DNA of 5,537 bases. Source: Lysobacteraceae bacterium (lineage in GTDB: Bacteria; Pseudomonadota; Gammaproteobacteria; Xanthomonadales; Xanthomonadaceae). The position numbers and the translations under genes are program-made. Below are positions 1 through 5,537 of this stretch, piece after piece (the stretch's first letter is position 1; each line of letters starts with the position of its first letter). The notes beneath the pieces were generated by a model. The model was not told the origin of the DNA. It saw only the letters and a program-made list of their open reading frames with translations, and did no database searches. The stretch lies in NCBI GenBank assembly GCA_003505795.1, contig DNXT01000486.1, positions 1-5,537 on the forward strand, read 5' to 3'.

Positions 1-25
1 GCTCTACCAACTGAGCTATTCCCGC
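1..25 (-). tRNA. tRNA-Gly, 5' part only (cut by window edge)
   Basis: Read on the minus strand, these bases form the 5' third of a tRNA: acceptor strand GCGGGAA, then TA, D-stem GCTC, D-loop AGTTGGTA and the returning D-stem GAGC. This matches the start of bacterial tRNA-Gly(GCC). The anticodon lies outside the window, so the glycine identity comes from sequence resemblance and from position: in E. coli, pgsA is likewise followed by glyW. It begins 36 nt after the pgsA stop and has its own promoter just upstream. In related genomes further tRNAs (Cys, Leu) often follow, but they cannot be seen here. Confidence 0.85.
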
Positions 26-37
26 TTGGGAGGCGAA

Positions 38-65
38 ATTCTACCGTTAACCGGATAGCTGTCAA
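38..65 (-). promoter_or_regulatory. Sigma-70 promoter of the tRNA gene
   Basis: On the minus strand there is a perfect -35 hexamer TTGACA (60-65), a 16-nt spacer (44-59) and a -10 hexamer TAGAAT (38-43), which matches four of six consensus bases. The tRNA begins 12 nt after the -10 box, so the predicted transcript would have a leader of only a few nucleotides before the mature 5' end. The -35 box contains the TGA stop codon of pgsA (62-64), so the promoter overlaps the end of the upstream gene. The segment between the -10 box and the tRNA reads TTCGCCTCCC, which is fairly GC-rich. I see no hairpin terminator between pgsA and the tRNA. Confidence 0.7.
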
Positions 66-694
66 CCATTGGACTCAACTTTCTTGGGATTCTTGCGGAC
101 CGCCGCCTTCTCGTCCTCGCGCAGGCTCGGCCAGGCGGCGTGCAGGTACTGGATGCCCGACCACAAGGTCAGCAGCGCGGCGATGGCGAGCGTCCAATAA
201 CCCACCTGGAACACGAATGCCCCCATCCAGATCGCATGCGTCGGGGTCTGCCCCGGCGTCACCGAGTACAGCAGGCACAGCAGCGCGACCATCTGCGCGG
301 TGGTCTTGACCTTGCCGATCAGCGCCACCCTCACCTTGGCGCGCTGGCCGATCTCGGCCATCCATTCGCGCAACGCCGACACCGCGATCTCGCGTCCGAC
401 GATCACCGCCGCCCAGAACGCCATCCACGGCGTCGGATGCCCCTGCACGATCAGGAACAGCGCCACCGCGACCATCAGCTTGTCCGCGACCGGATCCAGG
501 AAGGCGCCGAACGCCGAGTACTGGTGATAGCGGCGGGCGATCCAGCCATCCAGCCAGTCGGTGAACGCGGCGACGGCGAAGATGCCGGCCGACGCGAAGT
601 TGGTCCACTTGTAGGGCAGGTAGAACACCACGACCAGCACCGGGATCATCACGATCCGCAGCAGCGTCAGCCAGGTGGGGATGGTCAACTTCAT
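62..694 (-). CDS. pgsA: CDP-diacylglycerol--glycerol-3-phosphate 3-phosphatidyltransferase
   Basis: This inner-membrane enzyme makes phosphatidylglycerol phosphate from CDP-diacylglycerol and glycerol 3-phosphate, the committed step to phosphatidylglycerol and cardiolipin. The 210-residue product carries the full CDP-alcohol phosphotransferase signature: D46, D49-G50, A53-R54, G63, D67 and D71 with the standard spacing (DxxDGxxAR, eight residues, GxxxDxxxD). Hydrophobic stretches near residues 8-28, 33-47, 72-105, 125-145 and 155-178 fit a polytopic membrane protein, and the N-terminal PTWLTLLRI is typical of PgsA. The protein is somewhat longer than common PgsA proteins (about 180-190 residues) because of a charged, Lys/Glu-rich C-terminal tail after about residue 190. 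The ATG start lies 9 nt downstream of the uvrC stop, with only a weak AGAG ribosome-binding element. Its stop codon lies inside the -35 box of the tRNA promoter. Confidence 0.97.
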   Translation of the reverse strand: MKLTIPTWLTLLRIVMIPVLVVVFYLPYKWTNFASAGIFAVAAFTDWLDGWIARRYHQYSAFGAFLDPVADKLMVAVALFLIVQGHPTPWMAFWAAVIVGREIAVSALREWMAEIGQRAKVRVALIGKVKTTAQMVALLCLLYSVTPGQTPTHAIWMGAFVFQVGYWTLAIAALLTLWSGIQYLHAAWPSLREDEKAAVRKNPKKVESNG

Positions 695-703
695 TCGAAA
701 GCT

Positions 704-2551
704 CTATTCGCCGGCAACGTCAGGCGCCGGCAGTCCATGCAGATTAGCGTAGATCCGCGCTGCGAGCGCGGCATTCACGCCTTCCACACGCGCGATTTCC
801 GCCTCGCCGGCGGCCTTGAGGCCGGCCAGCCCGCCGAAATGCTTGAGCAGGCTGGCCCGCCGCTTGGGGCCGATGCCGGCGATGTCCTCGAGCTTGCTGG
901 TCATGCGCGCCTTCTGCCGGCGACCGCGATGGCCGGTGATCGCGAAGCGGTGCGCCTCGTCGCGGACCTGCTGGATGAACTGCAGCGCCGGCGACGCGGC
1001 GCCCGGGCGAAGCTCGCGGCCATCGGGAAGCACCAGCGTCTCGTGCCCGGCACGCCGTTCCTCGCCCTTGGCCACGCCGACCAGCGCCACGCCCTCCACC
1101 CCGAGCTCGACCAGCGCGGCCTGCGCCTGGGCCAGCTGCCCGGCGCCGCCGTCGATCAGCAGCACCTCCGGCAGCACGCCGTCCTCCTCGACCGCGCGGC
1201 GGAACCGCCGCTCGATCGCCTGCCGCATCGCCGCGTAGTCGTCGCCCGGCTCGATGCCGGAGATGTTGTAGCGGCGGTACTGGCCGCGCACCGGACCGCT
1301 GGCGTCGAACACCACGCAGGAGGCCACGGTCGCCTCGCCCATGGTGTGGCTGATGTCGAAGCATTCCACCCGCTTCACCGGCTCGGCGAGCCCCAGCATC
1401 TCGCGCAGGCCTTCGCTGCGCGCCTGCTGCGCGCTCTGGCTGCTGAGCTCGCCCGCCAGAGTAACCTGCGCATTGCGCCCGGCCAGTTCCACGTAGCCGG
1501 CACGCTCGCCGCGCACGTTCCATTTCAGCCAGATCCTGCGCTCGGCCGAGCTGCTCAGCGCCGCTTCGATCAGGTCCAGGTCCGGGATCTCGCGGTCCAG
1601 CAGGATCTCGCGCGGCGGCGCATGCTCGGCGTAGTACTGCGACACGAACGCGCCGAGGATCTCGCCGGCGCTGTCCTCGCCGTTGGTCTTGGGGAAGAAC
1701 GCGCGGGTTCCCAGGTTGCGGCCGTCGCGGAAGCTCAGCAGCAGCACGCAGGCCTGGCTGGCCTGGGTGGCGCAGGCCAGCACGTCCAGGTCGGCGGCAC
1801 GGCCGTCCACGTACTGGCGGTTCTGCATGCTGCGCAGCGACGCCAGCAGGTCGCGCAGGCGGGCGGCGCGCTCGAACTCGAGCTTCTCGCTGGCCGCCTG
1901 CATCGATTGCATCAGCTCGTCGGCGAGCTGGTCGCTCTTGCCCTCTAGGAACATCGTCGCGCGGCGCACCGACTCGGCATAGTCGTCGGCCTGGACCAGT
2001 TCGACGCAGGGCGCGCTGCAGCGCCCGATCTGGTACTGCAGGCAGGGCCGCGACCGGTTGCGGAACACGCTGTCCTCGCAGCTGCGCAGCTTGAACAGCT
2101 TGTGCATCAGGTTGAGCGTCTCGCGCACCGCGGTCACCCCGGGATACGGCCCGAAGTACCTGCCGGGGACGGCGCGCGGACCGCGGTGCAACGCGATGCG
2201 CGGCCACGGCTCCCTGGTCATCAGCACGTAGGGGTAGCTCTTGTCGTCGCGCAGCGACACGTTGTAGCGCGGCGACAGCGACTTGATCAGCTGGTTTTCC
2301 AGCAGCAATGCCTCGGCCTCGCTGCGGGTGACGGTCACGTCCATGCGCGCCACCTGCGACAGCATCGAGGTCAGGCGCGCGTTCTTCGGCGTACCGTTGA
2401 AGTAGCTGCCCACGCGCTTGCGCAACGCGCCGGCCTTGCCCACGTACAGCAAGGTGTCGTCGGCGGCGTACATGCGATACACGCCGGGGGCGGTACTGAG
2501 GTTGGCGGCGAATGCCTTGCCGTCGAACCCGGCTGCAGGCCTGGACTTCAT
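704..2551 (-). CDS. uvrC: Excinuclease ABC subunit C
   Basis: UvrC is the nuclease of nucleotide excision repair. It joins the UvrB-DNA complex and cuts on both sides of a lesion. The 615-residue product is full length. Residues 20-100 form the GIY-YIG domain (G23-V-Y and Y36-V-G, with E85 in ALLLENQLIK) that makes the 3' incision. C158, C170, C178 and C182 have the spacing of the iron-sulfur cluster cysteines of E. coli UvrC. A UVR motif that contacts UvrB lies at about 203-240. The RNase H-like domain for the 5' incision shows D399 (CFDISH), D467 (LIDGGAGQL) and H534. Helix-hairpin-helix DNA-binding motifs occupy about 553-610. The ATG overlaps the stop of the upstream gene as ATGA (2548-2551). 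No strong Shine-Dalgarno precedes it, so translation is probably coupled. The frame stays open far upstream of this ATG, but that part is arginine-rich shadow sequence. Confidence 0.97.
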   Translation of the reverse strand: MKSRPAAGFDGKAFAANLSTAPGVYRMYAADDTLLYVGKAGALRKRVGSYFNGTPKNARLTSMLSQVARMDVTVTRSEAEALLLENQLIKSLSPRYNVSLRDDKSYPYVLMTREPWPRIALHRGPRAVPGRYFGPYPGVTAVRETLNLMHKLFKLRSCEDSVFRNRSRPCLQYQIGRCSAPCVELVQADDYAESVRRATMFLEGKSDQLADELMQSMQAASEKLEFERAARLRDLLASLRSMQNRQYVDGRAADLDVLACATQASQACVLLLSFRDGRNLGTRAFFPKTNGEDSAGEILGAFVSQYYAEHAPPREILLDREIPDLDLIEAALSSSAERRIWLKWNVRGERAGYVELAGRNAQVTLAGELSSQSAQQARSEGLREMLGLAEPVKRVECFDISHTMGEATVASCVVFDASGPVRGQYRRYNISGIEPGDDYAAMRQAIERRFRRAVEEDGVLPEVLLIDGGAGQLAQAQAALVELGVEGVALVGVAKGEERRAGHETLVLPDGRELRPGAASPALQFIQQVRDEAHRFAITGHRGRRQKARMTSKLEDIAGIGPKRRASLLKHFGGLAGLKAAGEAEIARVEGVNAALAARIYANLHGLPAPDVAGE

Positions 2552-3987
2552 TCTTGGATGGCGAGTTCGCTCAATTCGCCGCTTGCGATGTCGTAGCGCA
2601 ACACCGCATGGGCGTCGGTCTCGGCAATCCAGAGGACGCCGCCGCAGATCGCCAGGCCGGCCGGCCCATGCAGCCGCCGCGGCAGCTGCACGGTGCTCAG
2701 CTCGCCGCCGCCCAGCCGCAGGCTGCGCAGGCTGCCGTTGCCGGCATCGGCGATCCACAGCACCGGCGCCCCTTCGCCGAGCGCGATCGCCTGCGGGAAC
2801 TGCAGCCGGGCCGTGCTGCGCGGGCCGTCCTGGTCGCCGAACTGCCAGGTCCCCTGCCCGCCGACCAGCGTCTGCACCAGGTCGCCGCGCAGCTGCATCG
2901 AGCGCACCGCCGAACCCAGCGCATCGCACACGTAGAGCACCTGCTGCACGGCGGCGACCGCGGCCGGCTGCGCGAACGCGGCGAGGTGGCCGCTGCCGTC
3001 GCGGTTCTCCAGCGGGCCAGCGCCGGCCCGCCACTTCAGCTCGGACCGCCCCAGGTCGTAGCTCCATATCCGGTTGTCGCCGGCCATCGCGATCAACACC
3101 TGGTTGTCGACCACGGCCAGCCCCTGCGGGTGGTTGAGCGAGGAGGCGCCGGGCGTGGCGAGCCGCCCCTCCACCGGGTCGCCGGCGCGGCCGTTGCCGC
3201 ACAGCGTATCGACCCGGCCGCCGCGCAGATCGATGCGGCGCAACGCATGGTTGCCGGTGTCGGCCACGTACAGCGACTCACGCTCGAGCGCCAGCCCGCG
3301 CGGCCGCTTGAACGCCGCCTCGTCCGGTTCGCCGTCCGCCAGGTCGGCGGTGCCTATGCCGAAGGTGCGCAGTATCCGGCCGCCGTGGGTGCATTCCAGG
3401 ATCCGGTGATGGCCGCTGTCGGCCACGTACAGCCGGTCGGCGGTGGCGGCCAGGCCGGTCGGGAAGCGCAGCGCCAGGCGCGGCTCCGGATTGCGCTCGG
3501 CGACGGCATGCAGGTCCTCGTCCGCCGGCTGCGGCTGTCCCAGGCAGAGTTCGTTCAACGCCTTGTCGATGTCGCCGGCGGCGCCGACGATCCGCTCCCG
3601 CTCGCGGCCCTGGGCATCGATCAGCACCAGCGTCGGCCACGACTCCACGCCGAAGCGGCGCCAGGTCTCCCAGTCGCGGTCGAGCAGGATCGGAGCGCTC
3701 ACCCCCTGGCTGCGCAGCTGCTTCAACGAACGGTCGCCGTCGCGCTCGCAGTCGAACCGCGGCACCTGCACCACCACCAGTTGCAGGCGCCCGGGATTGC
3801 GGGCCTGCCACTGGGTCAGCTCGGCGAGGCGTTGCGAGCACCACACCGACGAAGCGTTCACGAAGGCCAGCGCCAGTGCGCGTCCCCGGTGTTCCTGCAG
3901 GGTCGACGGGCGGGCGTTGAGCCAGGTGGGAAACTCCGGGAATTCCTGGGTGGTCTGTGCGCTCATGGAGGGATTATGCCCAATCAC
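2548..3987 (-). CDS. Thioredoxin-fold plus NHL-repeat beta-propeller protein
   Basis: This appears to be a cytoplasmic protein of unknown function, related in layout to NHLRC2-type proteins; no signal peptide is visible. Numbering here is from the ATG at 3966. Residues about 15-140 resemble a thioredoxin-like domain, with WLNARPSTL, a central strand LALAFVNASS and the cis-proline segment SWPTLVLID (109-117). Residues 165-465 hold six NHL-type blades, with signature segments at about 168-192 (LYVADSGHHRI), 219-247 (LYVADTGNHAL), 277-305, 331-359, 388-418 (LWIADAGNGSL) and 432-460. The usual redox CCINC motif reads SSVWC (39-43), so the CxxC pair seems lost. Start choice: the GTG at 3985-3987 overlaps the phosphatase stop as GTGA and has GAGG 4 nt upstream. 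The ATG at 3964-3966, giving 472 residues, has no Shine-Dalgarno. I prefer GTG, with seven extra residues, because both neighbouring junctions use the same 4-nt overlap. Its end overlaps uvrC. Confidence 0.9.
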   Translation of the reverse strand: MIGHNPSMSAQTTQEFPEFPTWLNARPSTLQEHRGRALALAFVNASSVWCSQRLAELTQWQARNPGRLQLVVVQVPRFDCERDGDRSLKQLRSQGVSAPILLDRDWETWRRFGVESWPTLVLIDAQGRERERIVGAAGDIDKALNELCLGQPQPADEDLHAVAERNPEPRLALRFPTGLAATADRLYVADSGHHRILECTHGGRILRTFGIGTADLADGEPDEAAFKRPRGLALERESLYVADTGNHALRRIDLRGGRVDTLCGNGRAGDPVEGRLATPGASSLNHPQGLAVVDNQVLIAMAGDNRIWSYDLGRSELKWRAGAGPLENRDGSGHLAAFAQPAAVAAVQQVLYVCDALGSAVRSMQLRGDLVQTLVGGQGTWQFGDQDGPRSTARLQFPQAIALGEGAPVLWIADAGNGSLRSLRLGGGELSTVQLPRRLHGPAGLAICGGVLWIAETDAHAVLRYDIASGELSELAIQE

Positions 3988-4451
3988 CGCGCCTCGGTGA
4001 GTCGTCGCACGGTACCGCGCGCGGCGCCGTCGACGAGGCTCCACACCCGCTCGAACTCGGCCTCGCCGCCGGCATAGGGATCGGGAATGGCCTCGACTTC
4101 CGCGCCGCCGGCCCACGGCAGCCACAACGCGACCTTGTCGCGCTGCGCCGCGGGCGCCAGCCGCAGCACCTCGCGGTGGTTGTCCGCGTCCGCGCACAGC
4201 AGCCAGTCGAAATCCAGATAGTCCTGCGCACGCAGCTGGCGCGCCCTCGATCCGGAGATGTCCACGCCATGGCCCCGCGCGCAGCGGATCGCGCGCGGAT
4301 CCGGCGGCTCGCCCCGGTGCCAGCCGCCGGTCCCGGCCGAGTCGACTTCGATCAGCTCCGCGAGCCCGGCCAGGCGGATGCGCTCGCGCAGCGCGCCTTC
4401 GGCCATCGGCGAACGGCAGATGTTGCCGAGGCACACCACCAGCAGCCTCAT
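3984..4451 (-). CDS. Low-molecular-weight protein tyrosine phosphatase
   Basis: The 155-residue product is a complete LMW-PTP family protein, which removes phosphate from tyrosine (or related) phosphoproteins through a cysteinyl-phosphate intermediate. The P-loop lies at the N-terminus, C7-LGNIC-R13-S14-P, matching the CX5R(S) signature. The general acid is D124 in the DPY loop (124-126), also typical of the family. Length is normal, and no signal peptide is seen. The family includes Wzb-like phosphatases that act on exopolysaccharide tyrosine kinases, and its fold is shared with arsenate reductases. No partner kinase or polysaccharide gene lies in the window, so the substrate is unknown. Its ATG overlaps the kdsB stop as ATGA (4448-4451) without a visible Shine-Dalgarno, suggesting coupled translation from kdsB. 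The segment usually reading like AMDxxN is here CADADN (86-91), a small departure in a position that is not catalytic. Confidence 0.94.
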   Translation of the reverse strand: MRLLVVCLGNICRSPMAEGALRERIRLAGLAELIEVDSAGTGGWHRGEPPDPRAIRCARGHGVDISGSRARQLRAQDYLDFDWLLCADADNHREVLRLAPAAQRDKVALWLPWAGGAEVEAIPDPYAGGEAEFERVWSLVDGAARGTVRRLTEAR

Positions 4452-5221
4452 GCGGCGGCCAGGCGGGCTTCGGCGCGGGCGAGGTCTTCCGGGGTATCGA
4501 TCCCCGGCGGGAACCGTTCCGGCGTCAGCGCCACCGCGATGCGGAAGCCGGCCTCCAGCACGCGCAGCTGCTCCAGCGATTCGGCCTGCTCGAGGTTGCC
4601 CGGCGGCATCGCCGCGAAGCGGCGCAGGAAACCGGCGCTGTAGCCGTAGATGCCGATATGCCGGAGCCAGCTGCCTTCCGGCAGCGCGTCGCGCGATCTG
4701 GCGAATGCGTCGCGATGCCAGGGAATCGGCGCGCGGCTGAAGTACATCGCCTCGCCGCGGGCGTTGCGCACCAGCTTGACCACGTTGGGATCGAACAGGT
4801 CGTGCGCGGACTCGACCGGCGCGGCCAGCGTCGCCATCTCGGTCCCCGCCGTGGACAGCAGGTCGGCCACCGCGCGGATGCCCGCAGCCGGTGCGAACGG
4901 CTCGTCGCCCTGCAGGTTCACCACCCGCACCGCGTCGTCCCAACCGGCGATCCGGGCGCATTCGGCCAGGCGATCGGTTCCGGAAGCGTGCGTACCGGCG
5001 GTCATCGCGACGTGGATCCCGTCGACGCCGACCAGCGCCTCGGCGATCCGCGCATCGTCGGTGGCCACCCATACCTGGCCCGCACCGGCCAGCAACGCGC
5101 GCTCGGCGACGTGCTGGATCAGCGGCCGGCCGCCGAGCAGGCGCAGCGGCTTGCCGGGCAGCCGCGATGCTGCGTAGCGCGCCGGGATCGCGACCACGAA
5201 CGCGTTTGCGGCGGCGCTCAC
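4448..5221 (-). CDS. kdsB: 3-deoxy-manno-octulosonate cytidylyltransferase (CMP-Kdo synthetase)
   Basis: This cytoplasmic enzyme activates Kdo with CTP to give CMP-Kdo and pyrophosphate, supplying the sugar that links lipid A to the lipopolysaccharide core. The 257-residue product shows the family motifs in order: IPARYAASRLPGKPL (12-26, nucleotide-binding N-terminus), VATDD (52-56), SGTDR (80-84), VNLQGDEPF (101-109), NVVK (146-149), YFSRAPIP (160-167), HIGIYGY (188-194), LEQLR (216-220) and GIDTPEDL (240-247). The start is a GTG at 5219-5221. It puts seven residues ahead of FVVAIPARY, close to the E. coli protein, and there is no ATG nearby in frame. A GGGG run 7 nt upstream is the only ribosome-binding candidate. 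It is the first recognisable gene of the operon. Its presence indicates a Gram-negative organism that makes Kdo-containing lipopolysaccharide. Confidence 0.97.
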   Translation of the reverse strand: MSAAANAFVVAIPARYAASRLPGKPLRLLGGRPLIQHVAERALLAGAGQVWVATDDARIAEALVGVDGIHVAMTAGTHASGTDRLAECARIAGWDDAVRVVNLQGDEPFAPAAGIRAVADLLSTAGTEMATLAAPVESAHDLFDPNVVKLVRNARGEAMYFSRAPIPWHRDAFARSRDALPEGSWLRHIGIYGYSAGFLRRFAAMPPGNLEQAESLEQLRVLEAGFRIAVALTPERFPPGIDTPEDLARAEARLAAA

Positions 5222-5336
5222 GGAGCGGCCCCGACCGCTGAAATAAACGATTTCCCGATGAATCGCGTCTCCAATCGCATCCTGATCCCGGTCTGGTTGA
5301 GAAATTCACATTCGCCGGACGGAGCGGACATCTCCA

Positions 5337-5366
5337 CGGCGAACCCGGCGAACCCGATGGCGAACC
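5337..5366. repeat. Short tandem repeat CGGCGAACC
   Basis: Two perfect adjacent copies of CGGCGAACC lie at 5337-5345 and 5346-5354. A third, interrupted copy follows at 5355-5366 (CGATGGCGAACC). The array lies about 115 nt upstream of the kdsB start, within the possible leader of the operon. It may be slippage-derived sequence, or a repeated binding site. The sequence alone does not decide between these. Confidence 0.6.
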
Positions 5367-5391
5367 ACCGCGGGCACGCCGCTTCCGCCCC

Positions 5392-5397
5392 ATTCTA
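5392..5397 (-). promoter_or_regulatory. Possible -10 box of the kdsB operon
   Basis: On the minus strand the hexamer TAGAAT lies inside TATAGAATGG. It is identical to the -10 box of the tRNA promoter at the left end of this window. No convincing -35 hexamer is found 16-18 nt upstream (AAGTCC at 17 nt is a poor match). If used, transcription would start near 5385 and leave a leader of about 165 nt before the kdsB GTG. The core TCTATAGA is palindromic, so a plus-strand reading is also possible. Confidence 0.3.
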
Positions 5398-5537
5398 TAG
5401 ATCCCGCCTGCCACGGACTTGGCTGGCCGGCGTATCCGCCGCGCAGCGTCGATCCCCTGCTCCTGCGGCTCGCCTCCCGCCGGTGCCGCTGCCCGCCCAG
5501 GCCCAGACGCTGGATCCGCCGCAGGCCGCCGCCGGGC

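Larger units (their letters stand above)
5222..5537. other. Region upstream of kdsB with no recognised gene
   Basis: These 316 bases hold no gene I can identify. The part next to kdsB (about 5235-5315) is visibly richer in A and T than the flanking genes (for example GAAATAAACGATTTC on the plus strand), as expected of a leader or intergenic stretch. It contains a candidate -10 box (5392-5397), tandem copies of CGGCGAACC (5337-5366), a short minus-strand frame ending in the TGA that overlaps the kdsB GTG, and a plus-strand frame open from 5258 to the window edge. The stretch after about 5400 is again very GC-rich and could be the beginning of a divergent gene, but no domain can be recognised. 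Confidence 0.6.
5258..5537 (+). other. Open frame running off the right edge, coding status uncertain
   Basis: From the ATG at 5258-5260 this plus-strand frame stays open for 93 codons to the window edge. A second in-frame ATG lies at 5357 and a GTG at 5483. The first half has mixed third-position bases and rare codons and looks non-coding. The last 22 or so codons (from about 5471) are strongly GC-ending and give a proline/alanine-rich but reasonable peptide (for example VPLPAQAQTLDP). No ribosome-binding site or domain is evident. It could be the 5' end of a gene divergent from kdsB, or chance openness in GC-rich DNA. Confidence 0.2.

Noticed and set aside
44..59. A GTTAAC palindrome within the spacer after pgsA, considered as a terminator
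   Set aside because: The possible stem is very short and no T-run follows. The segment is better explained as promoter spacer.
140..1948. A 602-codon open frame on the plus strand opposite pgsA and uvrC
   Set aside because: It spans the antisense of two certain genes. It is rich in Arg, His, Gln and Ala without domain-like patterns, and is explained by the scarcity of stops in GC-rich DNA.
2552..3202. A 217-codon N-terminal extension of uvrC in the same frame
   Set aside because: The extension is arginine/alanine-rich shadow of the NHL gene. UvrC homology begins just after the ATG at 2551, which also forms the ATGA overlap.
2512..4077. A 521-codon plus-strand open frame opposite the NHL gene
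   Set aside because: It is the mirror of the NHL coding sequence, with low-complexity Arg/Ala/Gln-rich composition and no ribosome-binding site. It is a shadow frame.
3967..4434. A long upstream extension of the NHL frame through the phosphatase gene
   Set aside because: It is out-of-frame translation of the phosphatase gene with no domain. The real start is at 3987 or 3966.
5394..5401. The palindrome TCTATAGA, considered as an operator
   Set aside because: At 8 bp it is too short to support a regulator site on its own. It overlaps the possible -10 box, which explains it equally well.
4452..5414. An upstream extension of the phosphatase frame through kdsB to an ATG at 5414
   Set aside because: It lies antiparallel to nothing but runs out of frame through the whole kdsB gene and is arginine-rich. 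The phosphatase P-loop sits seven residues after the ATG at 4451, as is normal for the family.
1..5537. CRISPR arrays, insertion sequences, attachment sites, defence or phage genes
   Set aside because: No spaced repeats, terminal inverted repeats, transposase motifs or duplicated target sites were seen. The tRNA at the left end shows no integrase or duplicated 3' end within the window.

Overview
The window is a compact, GC-rich stretch of bacterial chromosome. All five confidently called protein genes and a partial tRNA lie on the minus strand, so transcription runs from high to low coordinates: kdsB, a low-molecular-weight protein tyrosine phosphatase, a thioredoxin-fold/NHL-propeller protein, uvrC, pgsA, then the 5' end of a tRNA whose sequence fits tRNA-Gly. 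The GC-rich codon use, the protein sequences and the gene order suggest a gammaproteobacterium of the Xanthomonadaceae (Lysobacter, Luteimonas or Xanthomonas type). That placement is inference from memory of similar loci. The uvrC-pgsA-tRNA-Gly order is also found in Escherichia coli (uvrC-pgsA-glyW), so the left part is an old, widely kept arrangement.

The first four genes are stitched together by 4-nt stop/start overlaps: ATGA at 4448-4451, probably GTGA at 3984-3987, and ATGA at 2548-2551. uvrC and pgsA are 9 nt apart. The five genes therefore look like one operon with translational coupling. They join an envelope lipopolysaccharide step (CMP-Kdo synthesis), a phosphatase, a protein of unknown role, nucleotide excision repair and phosphatidylglycerol synthesis. 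No common pathway is evident, and the grouping looks like housekeeping co-transcription.

At the left end a clear sigma-70 type promoter (TTGACA, 16 nt, TAGAAT) lies between pgsA and the tRNA. Its -35 box overlaps the pgsA stop codon. The tRNA can therefore be driven on its own as well as by read-through.

At the right end, 5222-5537 carries no gene I can recognise. It holds a possible -10 box for the operon, a 9-bp tandem repeat, a short open frame that runs into the kdsB start, and a plus-strand frame that stays open to the window edge. I found no new defence, mobile or CRISPR system here. The most curious items are the thioredoxin-like domain that appears to have lost half of its CxxC site, the promoter overlapping pgsA, and the unexplained kdsB leader.
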